Source: Lentisphaerota bacterium
Lineage (GTDB): Bacteria; Verrucomicrobiota; Lentisphaeria; Victivallales; Victivallaceae
Assembly: GCA_015061815.1 (NCBI GenBank)
Contig: SUVW01000001.1
Coordinates: 124,001 to 188,000 of the forward strand
Reading direction: 5' to 3'
Length of the DNA: 64,000 bases
Shown here: positions 15,859 to 24,583 of the stretch, in pieces
Position numbering within the stretch: the stretch's first letter is position 1
Layout of the letters: the number at the start of each line of letters is the position of its first letter
Notes under the pieces: model-generated
Database searches by the model: none
What the model was told of the DNA's origin: nothing
Seen by the model: the letters and a program-made list of their open reading frames with translations, nothing else
Made by a program: the position numbers and the translations under genes

Positions 15859-17874
15859 ATGTCCAATGCTGCCAACACCCGAAATTTCGTAGTTGCCGGT
15901 CACTCCGGCAGCGGAAAAACCACCCTCTGCGAACAAATCCTCCGATTGACCGGAGCCATTCAGCGCGCCGGAACGGTGGAAAACCGCAATACAGTGAGCG
16001 ATTTCATGGTAGAGGAACAGACCAAGCAATCAAGTATTTACGCTTCTTTGCTCAACTGCAGCTGGCGTGACACCAAACTCTTTTTTACCGATACTCCCGG
16101 TTACGGAGAGTTTGTCGGTCAGGTCGTAGGCGCGATCCGTGCTTCTGATGCGGCGGTGGTCGTTATTGATGCTATCGACGGGCCGCAGATCGGTACCGCC
16201 CGGGCGTGGAAAATTGCCAAACAGCGTCGCATCCCCCGTTTCGGATTGGTCAACCGGCTGGATAAAGACCGGGCCGATTTCAAGGCCACGCTGGAGATCA
16301 TGCGTAAAAATCATGGTAGAAATGTGATCATTCCGCTTTTCTGGCCGGTCGGTAAAAATGCTGAATTTTCCCGGGTGGTCAATGTGCTTTTTGACAAAGA
16401 TATTCCGGCGGATATTGCCGATGATGTCGCCGAATGCCGCGCTTTGTGGATGGATGCCATCGCTGAAACCGATGAAGAACTTATGGAGCGTTTTCTGGAT
16501 GGCGGCGAGTTGACTGATGAAGAGATCCGCAAAGGTTTGCGGGCCAGTATCCGCGCCGGCAACACTATCCCGGTGTTTGCGGCAAGTGCGGTCAAAGAGA
16601 TCGGTTTGAAAGAACTTCTGGATACCATCGTGGACTTTTTCCCGACTCCTCTGGAATATGTTCCGCTGCCCGGCGGCCCGGAAGAGATCGTCGAATCCGG
16701 CGATGCTTACGGCGTGGTATTCAAGAGTGTCAACGATCTTTTCAGCGGCCAATTGGCATTTATCCGTACTGTTACCGGCACATTCAAGGCCGACAGTGAT
16801 GTTTTCAATATTACAGAACAGCACAAAGAGCGTTTCGGCCAGCTGCTGATGATGAATGGCAAAAGTCAAACACCGATCACCGAAGCCGGTCCCGGAACGA
16901 TTTTCGCCGTTGCAAAATTGAAAAACACCAAGATCGGCGATACTGTTGCTGCCAATTCCGGCTGCAAGTCACTGCCGGGAATCGAATTTCCCGGTGCGAC
17001 TATGTCATACGCGGTCACGGCTGCCAAAAACGGAGAAGATGAAAAGATCGCTGCCGGTTTGCAGAAGATAGCAGAGTGTGATCCGACGGTCCGGCTTTCC
17101 CGCAACGATGAAACTCATGAATTCATTCTTTCGGGTATGGGAGATCAGCATCTGGCGATCGTTGCCGGGCGTCTGAAAGAACAATTCAAAGTGGAAGCTG
17201 TCCTTTCCACACCAAAAGTTCCTTACCGGGAAACTATTACCGCCAGCGGCGAAGGTCACTACCGGCATAAAAAACAGACCGGCGGTGCCGGACAGTTTGC
17301 CGAAGTCTATTTGCGCATAGCTTACAATGAGTCCGGTTATGAATTCACCAACGATGTGGTCGGCGGAACAGTGCCCAAGAACTTTATTCCGGCGATCGAA
17401 AAAGGCATTCAGGAAGTCATGAGTTCAGGGCCGCTGGTCGGCTGCCGGATGGAAAGGATAAAAGTGTCGGTCTATGACGGCAAATATCACCCGGTGGATT
17501 CCAATGAAATGGCATTCAAAATTGCCGGAAGAGCTGCATTCAAAGAGGCTATCGCCAATGCAAAACCGGTTTTGCTTGAACCGATAATGAAGGTGAATAT
17601 CAGTATTCCGGATGCTTACATGGGAGATATTACCGGAGATTTGAATCACAAGCGCGGCCGGGTGCTGGGAATGTCGGCGGATGAAGGATTGCAGATAGTT
17701 CATGCCGAAGTGCCGATGGCGGAAATGTTCCGGTATGCCACCGAATTGCGGAGCATGACGCAGGGGCGCGGATCGTTTGAAATGAGTTTTGAGCGTTACG
17801 AACAGGTTCCCGGCAATGTCGCCTCTGAAATCATCGCCAAATATCAGGCTGAAGCCGGTGAGGACAAAGAGTGA
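15859..17874 (+). CDS. Elongation factor G-like translational GTPase (EF-G2 type)
   Basis: This 671-residue GTPase has the P-loop GHSGSGKT (14-21), G3 DTPGY (78-82) and G4 NRLD (132-135, where EF-G usually has NKMD). An EF-Tu-like domain 2 follows, then domain IV (GGAGQFAEVYLRIA) and the C-terminal domain (VLGMSADEGLQIVHAEVPMAEMF). It is slightly shorter than canonical FusA (about 690-700). The isolated setting, away from rpsL/rpsG/tuf, fits the EF-G-like paralogue family. Such proteins bind ribosomes, but their role in translocation or recycling is often unclear. ATG 15859 is preferred to the upstream TTG because of GAAAGGAGA. It is single-gene transcribed, with a strong promoter and a terminator at 17920. 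Confidence 0.92.
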   Translation: MSNAANTRNFVVAGHSGSGKTTLCEQILRLTGAIQRAGTVENRNTVSDFMVEEQTKQSSIYASLLNCSWRDTKLFFTDTPGYGEFVGQVVGAIRASDAAVVVIDAIDGPQIGTARAWKIAKQRRIPRFGLVNRLDKDRADFKATLEIMRKNHGRNVIIPLFWPVGKNAEFSRVVNVLFDKDIPADIADDVAECRALWMDAIAETDEELMERFLDGGELTDEEIRKGLRASIRAGNTIPVFAASAVKEIGLKELLDTIVDFFPTPLEYVPLPGGPEEIVESGDAYGVVFKSVNDLFSGQLAFIRTVTGTFKADSDVFNITEQHKERFGQLLMMNGKSQTPITEAGPGTIFAVAKLKNTKIGDTVAANSGCKSLPGIEFPGATMSYAVTAAKNGEDEKIAAGLQKIAECDPTVRLSRNDETHEFILSGMGDQHLAIVAGRLKEQFKVEAVLSTPKVPYRETITASGEGHYRHKKQTGGAGQFAEVYLRIAYNESGYEFTNDVVGGTVPKNFIPAIEKGIQEVMSSGPLVGCRMERIKVSVYDGKYHPVDSNEMAFKIAGRAAFKEAIANAKPVLLEPIMKVNISIPDAYMGDITGDLNHKRGRVLGMSADEGLQIVHAEVPMAEMFRYATELRSMTQGRGSFEMSFERYEQVPGNVASEIIAKYQAEAGEDKE

Positions 17875-17919
17875 TATTTTCTGACCGGCCGGGGCTTCCC
17901 GGCTGAAAACAGATGCATG

Positions 17920-17950
17920 CACTGCGGAATGGTTTTTCCGCAGTGTTTTT
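17920..17950 (+). terminator. Terminator of EF-G-like gene
   Basis: CACTGCGGAA (17920-17929) and TTCCGCAGTG (17936-17945) form a perfect 10-bp stem with a 6-nt loop, followed by five T. Confidence 0.93.
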
Positions 17951-17995
17951 GTTGCAATAACGCACTGCTATTTTGAAATCAAAGAGGAACAAATC

Positions 17996-19354
17996 ATGAA
18001 AATCAAATGCGGTCTGGGACGCAGAAATATAGTTCCGGAAGTGCCGATATCGCTTGCCGGATACTTTAACCGCCGTCCCTGGGACACGGTGCTGGATGAT
18101 ATCGAGGTACGGGCGGTGGTATTGAAAAGCAGCGGGGAATATGCTGCCATACTCCAGTTTGATCTGCTGTGTGTGAATCACAAACTTTACAAGGCGGTGG
18201 AAAAGGAGTTACGCAAGGCGGATATAAAAAATATTTCCATGAAAAACATGCTGGTTTGTGCCACTCATACCCATACCGCGCCGGATATAAATTGCGATGT
18301 CAACAGCGAAAAATTTATTAAATCCGCAGCAAAAAAAGCGGTGGAGGCTCTTGTTGAAGCTGCCGGGGAGTTGACCCCCGGTGAATTATTCGGCGGCATG
18401 GCGCAGGATGGCAGATTTATTTTCAACCGCCGTTATTGGATGAAAGACGGTTCTGTTCTGACCAATCCGGGAAAGTTGAATCCAAATATCGTCAGACCGG
18501 AAGGGGAAATCGATCCGCAAATACCGATGCTGGCGGTCAAAACGGATTCCGGAATGGTTCTGCTGATAACCAGTATCGTCAATCATACCGATACCATCGG
18601 CGGTTGCGGGGTGTCGGCGGACTGGCCCGGATTTATGCGGCGTACTCTGGAGGCGCAAATGCTTCCGGGAGCAATGGTCATGCCGTTGATCGGAGCATCC
18701 GGTAATATAAATCACTTCGATGTCGCATCTGCCGGAGATCAAACTTCTTATTCCGAACCGGAACGGATCGGCAAAGGATATGCGGCAACGATCATGCAGA
18801 TGTGGGACAGTTTGCAGCCGGTAGAGGGAAAAGGTTTGAGTGTACACTGCCGCAAGGTCAAAGGTAAGTCACGGGAGATTGATCCGGCGGAGATCGCTGA
18901 AGCCGAAAAAATCATGGCGAAATATCCGGATATCGATGTCGATACCCCCGAAGCGATCCGGGATTTGACCAGTGAAGATCTGGCCAAAGGAACTCCATTC
19001 GCGCTCAAATATTTTGCCAATGCTCTTTTGAATCAGGCCAGAGATGCCAATAAGCCCGAGTTTCTGCTGACAAGCATCAAATTCGGCTCACAGGCGGTGA
19101 TAGCTTCTCTGCCATCTGAACCTTTTGTGGAGATCGGTCTGGCTTTGCGCAAATCTGTTTTCCATGACCGGTTGTGTCTGGTTTCCTCTCATGGAAATTA
19201 TAATGGCGGCAAAGGTTATGGCGGCGGTTATATTCCAAACCGCTGGAATTATGGCCGGGGAGGATATGAAACCACGCCGCGCAGTAACGGATTCGGGATG
19301 AATACCGCAGATTTGCTGTTGAGCAACTGGCGGAAGCTGGCAGGCAAAAAATAG
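17996..19354 (+). CDS. Neutral/alkaline ceramidase-like hydrolase (copy 1)
   Basis: This 452-residue protein is related to the catalytic domain of neutral/alkaline non-lysosomal ceramidases. It begins with the family-like GLGRRNIVPEVPISLAGYFNRRPW. It has the histidine cluster CATHTHTAPD and a second histidine in VNHTDT. PLIGASGNINHFD sits where true ceramidases have the nucleophile motif G-D-V-S-P-N; Ser is retained but the surrounding motif differs. There is no signal peptide, whereas classical bacterial ceramidases are secreted. The C-terminal Ig-like domain is absent, so the protein is shorter than the 650-residue family. AGAGGAA precedes the ATG. A paralogue lies at 37690-39042. The real substrate is uncertain. 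Confidence 0.85.
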   Translation: MKIKCGLGRRNIVPEVPISLAGYFNRRPWDTVLDDIEVRAVVLKSSGEYAAILQFDLLCVNHKLYKAVEKELRKADIKNISMKNMLVCATHTHTAPDINCDVNSEKFIKSAAKKAVEALVEAAGELTPGELFGGMAQDGRFIFNRRYWMKDGSVLTNPGKLNPNIVRPEGEIDPQIPMLAVKTDSGMVLLITSIVNHTDTIGGCGVSADWPGFMRRTLEAQMLPGAMVMPLIGASGNINHFDVASAGDQTSYSEPERIGKGYAATIMQMWDSLQPVEGKGLSVHCRKVKGKSREIDPAEIAEAEKIMAKYPDIDVDTPEAIRDLTSEDLAKGTPFALKYFANALLNQARDANKPEFLLTSIKFGSQAVIASLPSEPFVEIGLALRKSVFHDRLCLVSSHGNYNGGKGYGGGYIPNRWNYGRGGYETTPRSNGFGMNTADLLLSNWRKLAGKK

Positions 19355-19369
19355 TCGCCGGAAAATAAA

Positions 19370-19400
19370 TCCCCGCAAGTAAAATTTTCACTTGCGGGGA
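19370..19400. terminator. Bidirectional hairpin between convergent genes
   Basis: TCCCCGCAAGT (19370-19380) and ACTTGCGGGGA (19390-19400) form a perfect 11-bp stem with loop AAAATTTTC. It lies between the convergent ceramidase-like and alcohol dehydrogenase genes. T runs are weak on both sides. Confidence 0.75.
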
Positions 19401-19423
19401 TAATTCCAACTGTTTACAGTTGA

Positions 19424-20680
19424 TCATGCACCGAAATGGGCAAGCAGAACTTTTTCCGCTTCAGCGTTCCAGAGCATGTTGTGCTTCTCCACGATCTTCG
19501 CCAATTCAGCAAAAAACGGATCAGTTTTTCCTTTTTCTGCGAAGTCAGCGATCGCGGTCAACGGCATATTGATACCGGTGTAGATCAACTTCTTGCCGCC
19601 CTTGATTTTGGGCAGATTCAGCGTGGTTTCAATAACCGCATCCATACCGCCGACGTGGGTGATCATGCAAGCGGGGTTGATCTTGCCCTGTTCCATAAGC
19701 GAAAGAGCTTCTTTCATGTCATCGGTGTTGCCGCCGGAAGTACCAACGATGTGGGTCGAGGCATAGTGGACATTGTAGAAGTTGAATTCCGCTTTGAATT
19801 GCGGATCCAACGGACCGGCAAAGAAGTTCAAACAACCATCTTTCCCGAGGATTTTGTCACCCTGTTCCACCACCGGGCGCACCGGAGCAAAACACATGAC
19901 ATCATCGTAACCGGTGCCGCCGGAAATTTCCATCAGTCTGGCGACCGGATCATCACAACCGGTATTCAAATATACCAGATCGACACCGTTGGCTTTGGCA
20001 TCCTCTACGGTATACAAACTCGCAGCACGGGCCAGACGGTCATCATCGATATCGGTCACTACCAGCAGTTTCGGACGGCGGGGACCGTGAATGGCATAAT
20101 CGACCGCGCCCAATCCCATCGGACCGACACCGGCGAGAATCGCCATTTTACCGCCTTCAACAATGCCCATTTTGTGTTCATAACTGCCGTTTGTCGTGTG
20201 ATACTGGGCATGGAACGCTCCAATAACACAGGAAACCGGTTCAGCCACAGAACCGTAGAAGAAAGCATCACCGTTATAGGGCAGCAAACTGCCGGTGAGC
20301 ATGACCTCTTCCGGAATAATGATATAGGTGGCATCGCCGCCGATGTACTGATATGAGTATCCGGGGGCAGCCAGTGAACCTTTGTAATTCAAGGCCGGCT
20401 GAATGGCAAAACGCTGACCGGCTTTGAATTGATCCTGCCATTTGGCACCGACCTGAACGATCTCACCGCAAAATTCATGCCCGATAATGATCGGTTTTTC
20501 AGCGACATCATCCGGAACACGCTTGTGGGCGGCTCCCTGTTCGGCAGCCTTGAAGCTGGACATACAGATGCTGTCACTGGTGATTTTTGCCAGAATTTCG
20601 GAGTCGGAGATCTCCGGCAATTCGAAAGTTTCGAGCCGGAGATCCTCTTTGCCGTAAAGTCTTACAGCTGTAGTTTTCAT
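19424..20680 (-). CDS. Zinc-dependent alcohol dehydrogenase, sorbose-1-phosphate reductase-like
   Basis: This 418-residue medium-chain dehydrogenase has IIIGHEFCGEIVQVG (the catalytic-zinc GHE motif), the NAD(P)-fold AILAGVGPMGLGAVDYA, and SVAEPVSCVIGA. It lacks the usual four-cysteine structural zinc lobe. Its length exceeds the 350-residue norm, as in the L-sorbose-1-phosphate reductase branch. It starts 3 nt after the fused E1 stop and is the last gene of the DeoR-E2-E3-E1 operon. It probably makes or consumes a polyol, hydroxy-acid or sugar-phosphate intermediate that feeds the dehydrogenase complex. That link is inferred from the operon only. Confidence 0.85.
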   Translation of the reverse strand: MKTTAVRLYGKEDLRLETFELPEISDSEILAKITSDSICMSSFKAAEQGAAHKRVPDDVAEKPIIIGHEFCGEIVQVGAKWQDQFKAGQRFAIQPALNYKGSLAAPGYSYQYIGGDATYIIIPEEVMLTGSLLPYNGDAFFYGSVAEPVSCVIGAFHAQYHTTNGSYEHKMGIVEGGKMAILAGVGPMGLGAVDYAIHGPRRPKLLVVTDIDDDRLARAASLYTVEDAKANGVDLVYLNTGCDDPVARLMEISGGTGYDDVMCFAPVRPVVEQGDKILGKDGCLNFFAGPLDPQFKAEFNFYNVHYASTHIVGTSGGNTDDMKEALSLMEQGKINPACMITHVGGMDAVIETTLNLPKIKGGKKLIYTGINMPLTAIADFAEKGKTDPFFAELAKIVEKHNMLWNAEAEKVLLAHFGA

Positions 20681-20683
20681 AGA

Positions 20684-23155
20684 TCAGATTCCCAATTTGG
20701 CGCGGCGCAGTTTTTCCACGCGGGTGAAGTTCATTGCGGAAGTATAACCCGGCAGCGGCAGGATCGCTTCGTTGACTGCATCAAGGATCCAGGATGCCTG
20801 CGGATAGTAGAACTGTTCCAGTTCCGGGCACGGTGAAATGCTGTTGGGCGCACCGACCACGACCGGAGGCGCATCCAGATAATCAAAGGCCAGACGGGTG
20901 ACATTGGCCGCAACATCGTTGAGGAAGCTGCCGCGTTCGCAAGCGTCAGAGATCAACAGCAGACGGCCGGTCTTTTTGACCGATTCGATCAGTTTGTCGT
21001 AATCAAACGGCACCAGACTGCGGGCATCGATAACTTCAGCTTCGACACCATATTTCTCGCTCATCTCTTTGGCAGCTTTCATTGCCGGATAGAGCGTGGC
21101 TCCGATGGAAAGGATGGTCAAATCACTGCCGGCACGTTTGATATCCGGTTCACCGATGGTGATTTCGTAATACTCTTCCGGGACGCCGCCTTCGTGGAAT
21201 TGTTCGCTGGTATCGTAAAGTTTCTGGCTCTCAAAGAAGATCACCGGGTCAGTACCGCTCAACGCGGCATTCATCAGACCTTTGGCATCGTACGGAGTAG
21301 CCGGGAAGCAAACTTTCAGACCGGGGATGTGAGCGCACAAACTGGTCCAATCCTGCGCATGCTGGGCACCATATTTGGCACCGACGGAAACACGGAGAAC
21401 CACCGGCATTTTCAACACGCCGGCAGACATTGCCTGCCATTTGGCCAGCTGGTTGAAAACTTCGTCACCGGCACAGCCGAGGAAGTCGCAGTACATCAAT
21501 TCCGGAATGGCACGGCCGCCGCAAAGAGCGTAACCGCAAGCCGCCGCCACGATCGCGCTTTCAGAGATCGGAGCATTGAAGAAACGATGGTAGGGGATCG
21601 CTTCAGTAAGACCGCGATAAACACCGTACGCACCGCCCCAGTCACGGTTGTCTTCACCGAATGCGATCAAGGTCGGATCGGTGTAGAATTTATTGATGAT
21701 CGCTTCAAAAAGCGCATCGCGCATATTGTAAGCCATCAATTTGGAAACTTCTTTACCGTTCTCATCAAATCCGAAACGTTTTTTGGTTTTGATCTTTTTG
21801 AGGTTGGCATTCTCTTCCAACGGCATGGTGACTTCCGGTTTACGGTCGTCGAATTTTTCCACATGTTCGTTGGAAAGCATATATTTACGCATGGCATCCG
21901 GCTCATTGGCAGGATCGATACGCGGTGAAACCTGTTCATCGATCGCCAGTTTCATGATACGGGTGATGCGTTCTTTGATATCAGCATTGAATTCATCGAA
22001 TGCGCCGTCGCTTTCGACTTTGCCCTTGACCAGCTTCGCCCGGAATGCGGCGATGGAATCCTGTTCTCTCCAGGCTTCGATCTCTTCCTGAGTACGATAA
22101 CTGGAACTGTCAGTGGCACTGTGACCGACATAACGGTAGGTGACAGTTTCCAACAGCACCGGTCCCTGACGGTTTTCGAGGATTTCGCGTTTGCGTTTGA
22201 ATGCATCGATAACAGCCAGCGGATCATAACCGTCGACCCGTTCCGCATGCAGACGATCCGGACGGACACCGGAACCGATCCGGGCGGCAATATCGTAAGC
22301 CATAGTTTCACCGCGAGTCTGTCCACCCATACCGTAACCGTTGTTGATACAGTGGAAGATCACCGGCAAACCGCCTTTGTGTTCATCATCCCAAAGCTGG
22401 AAGTACTGATCCATTGATGCGAAGTTCAACGCTTCCCAGACCGGACCGCGTCCCATCGCACCGTCACCGCAGTTGCAGACGACGATACCGGGTTTGTTGT
22501 TGACCTTTTTGTAGAGGGCGGCACCGGCGGAAATACCGGCAGAACCACCGACGATGGCGTTATTCGGATAGATACCGAAAGGCAGGAAGAAGACGTGCAT
22601 GGAGTTGCCCAGTCCCCGGGTGAAACCATTGGCACGGCCGAAAAGTTCCGCCATAAATCCATAGAGCAGATAGTCCAGAGCCAGATCGCGGACATTGCCG
22701 GTCTTGTTGTGTTTTTCCACGACACGGAGCAGATCGCCGCCGAAGAAGCCTTCCATGATCTGCATAAGTTCTTTTTCCGGCAGATTGCGGATGGCGTTGA
22801 AACCTTTGGCCAGCACTTCACCGTGACTGCGGTGTGAACCGAAAATCATATCATCATGGGTCAGGGTGTAAGCCATACCGACCGCCTGTGCTTCCTCACC
22901 GGTATAGAGGTGAGCCGGACCGGTATAGAGGTAATCGATACCATTGTAGTGCTTCTGGGTACGCACCTGAAAGAGCATCGTTTCAAACTCGCGGATAAAC
23001 TGCATATCCTGATAGATGCCCAGCAGAGCGTCCTTGCCGAAGATCTTTTTCTCTTCAGCGAAGGTTTTTTTGTACTGGTTGAGTTCGATCTTGCCCAGAT
23101 CGACGATCCCGGGTTTGCGGATTTCCGCCGGGTCGATAAATTGACATTTCGGCAT
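20684..23155 (-). CDS. 2-oxoacid dehydrogenase E1 component, alpha and beta fused
   Basis: This 823-residue protein joins an E1-alpha domain (about 1-440) and an E1-beta domain (about 480-823). The alpha part has the thiamine diphosphate motif GDGAMGRGP...INNGYGMGGQ and the phosphorylation-loop-like YRYVGHSATDSSSYR. The beta part has IAFGEDNRDWGGAYGVYRGL, ISESAIVAAACGYALCGGRAIPE and the C-terminal LLISDACERGSFLNDVAANV. Fused E1 proteins are known in PVC bacteria and elsewhere. The complex oxidatively decarboxylates pyruvate, acetoin or branched-chain 2-oxoacids; the sequence alone does not settle which. AAGGAAA precedes the ATG. It lies between E3 and the alcohol dehydrogenase in a tight operon. 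Confidence 0.92.
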   Translation of the reverse strand: MPKCQFIDPAEIRKPGIVDLGKIELNQYKKTFAEEKKIFGKDALLGIYQDMQFIREFETMLFQVRTQKHYNGIDYLYTGPAHLYTGEEAQAVGMAYTLTHDDMIFGSHRSHGEVLAKGFNAIRNLPEKELMQIMEGFFGGDLLRVVEKHNKTGNVRDLALDYLLYGFMAELFGRANGFTRGLGNSMHVFFLPFGIYPNNAIVGGSAGISAGAALYKKVNNKPGIVVCNCGDGAMGRGPVWEALNFASMDQYFQLWDDEHKGGLPVIFHCINNGYGMGGQTRGETMAYDIAARIGSGVRPDRLHAERVDGYDPLAVIDAFKRKREILENRQGPVLLETVTYRYVGHSATDSSSYRTQEEIEAWREQDSIAAFRAKLVKGKVESDGAFDEFNADIKERITRIMKLAIDEQVSPRIDPANEPDAMRKYMLSNEHVEKFDDRKPEVTMPLEENANLKKIKTKKRFGFDENGKEVSKLMAYNMRDALFEAIINKFYTDPTLIAFGEDNRDWGGAYGVYRGLTEAIPYHRFFNAPISESAIVAAACGYALCGGRAIPELMYCDFLGCAGDEVFNQLAKWQAMSAGVLKMPVVLRVSVGAKYGAQHAQDWTSLCAHIPGLKVCFPATPYDAKGLMNAALSGTDPVIFFESQKLYDTSEQFHEGGVPEEYYEITIGEPDIKRAGSDLTILSIGATLYPAMKAAKEMSEKYGVEAEVIDARSLVPFDYDKLIESVKKTGRLLLISDACERGSFLNDVAANVTRLAFDYLDAPPVVVGAPNSISPCPELEQFYYPQASWILDAVNEAILPLPGYTSAMNFTRVEKLRRAKLGI

Positions 23156-23191
23156 TTTTCTGTTTCCTTTATGTTAGGTTGAAAGTTTTGA

Positions 23192-24559
23192 TTATGCTTC
23201 GTTGAGAGCTGCTTCCCGGAATACTTCACCGACGGTCGGGTGCGGGAAAACTACTTTGCTGATCTCGGCGCAATTGAGCTTGCGGGTAATGGCCATTGCC
23301 AGACCGAAGATCATCTCTGATCCCGGGTTTCCGATAACACATGCACCGATAACGATATCATCCTGATCGAGGATCATTTTGATAAAACCGTTACCGCCCT
23401 CATTTTCCGCGATGTAACGGCCGCTGAAAAGCAACGGCATTTTGACCACGCGGAATTTAAGACCTTTCTGCCGGGCGGTCTCTTCGGTTTCACCGACACT
23501 GGAAACTTCCGGATTGGTGTAGATAACGGCAGGGATCGCGCTGTAATCCATGCTGTCTTTTTCTCCGGCGATCACATTCACCGCGACTTCAGCTTCGCGG
23601 TATGCGGTGTGAGCGAGCATGGATTTGCCATTGACATCGCCGACGGCATACACATCGGAAACGTTGGTTTTCATCTGATCATCGGTTTTAACAGCTCCGC
23701 GTTCCATATACAGACCGATATTTTCATATCCCATATCAGCGGTATTGGCTCTGCGGCCGATGGCGACAAGGATCTTGTCAGCTTTCAATTCGGATTTGCC
23801 ATCGGCATTTTCCACAGTAAGAGTACTGCCGTTGACGGCGACGGCCTTGGTTTTAAGCATGAATTTCACGCCGCGTTTTTCATAGATGCCGCGCAGCATT
23901 TCAGACATTTCAATATCGGTGGGGCCGCCGATACGATCCATCATCTCAACGACAACGACTTCAGTACCGATGCTGTTAAAGTAAGAGGCCATTTCCAAAC
24001 CGATGACACCGCCGCCGAGAACGATCAGTTTTCCGGGAGCTTCGGTCAGAGCCAGAATTTCACGGTTGGTCAACGCATCACCGGAAGCGACTGCCTCTTT
24101 CAAACCGGGGATCGGCGGTACCGCCGCTACAGAACCGGAAGCGATGATCAGTTTTTTACCGGTAAACTTTTCTCCGTTGGCTTCAACAGTGATACCGGAA
24201 GCATCTTTGGCGACAACTTTTGCCTGTGCCTTGACCACATTGACTTTCGCCCCCTTCATCTGCATGGCAACGCCGGAAACCAGCATTTTCACCACTTTGT
24301 CCTTGCGGGCGACGACTTTGGCGTGATCGATAGCGGCCCCGGTGGTGGTGACACCGTAATGTTCACCGCCGCCGTTGGCATAATCAAAAATTTTCGCGGA
24401 ATAAAGAAGTGTCTTGGTCGGCACGCAACCCTCATTCAGACAGACTCCGCCCAGAGAGCGTCCCTCGAAAAGACAGACGCTCATTCCTTTGTGACCGGCG
24501 CGCTCCGCCGCTTTGTAACCGGCAGGACCTCCACCGATCACCAGAACATCATAAACCAT
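23192..24559 (-). CDS. lpdA: Dihydrolipoamide dehydrogenase (E3)
   Basis: This 455-residue flavoprotein reoxidises the dihydrolipoyl groups of E2, using FAD and NAD. It has the FAD-binding VIGGGPAGY (8-16) and the redox disulfide GGVCLNEGCVPTK with C40 and C45. The NAD site is LIVLGGGVIGLEMASYF, and the second FAD motif is VYAVGDVNGKSMLAHTA. The C-terminal catalytic region includes FPHPTVGEVF. Length is normal for the family. AGGTGA lies before the ATG. It lies between E2 and the fused E1. Confidence 0.95.
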   Translation of the reverse strand: MVYDVLVIGGGPAGYKAAERAGHKGMSVCLFEGRSLGGVCLNEGCVPTKTLLYSAKIFDYANGGGEHYGVTTTGAAIDHAKVVARKDKVVKMLVSGVAMQMKGAKVNVVKAQAKVVAKDASGITVEANGEKFTGKKLIIASGSVAAVPPIPGLKEAVASGDALTNREILALTEAPGKLIVLGGGVIGLEMASYFNSIGTEVVVVEMMDRIGGPTDIEMSEMLRGIYEKRGVKFMLKTKAVAVNGSTLTVENADGKSELKADKILVAIGRRANTADMGYENIGLYMERGAVKTDDQMKTNVSDVYAVGDVNGKSMLAHTAYREAEVAVNVIAGEKDSMDYSAIPAVIYTNPEVSSVGETEETARQKGLKFRVVKMPLLFSGRYIAENEGGNGFIKMILDQDDIVIGACVIGNPGSEMIFGLAMAITRKLNCAEISKVVFPHPTVGEVFREAALNEA

Positions 24560-24583
24560 GATAATTCACCTGTATATTAATGA

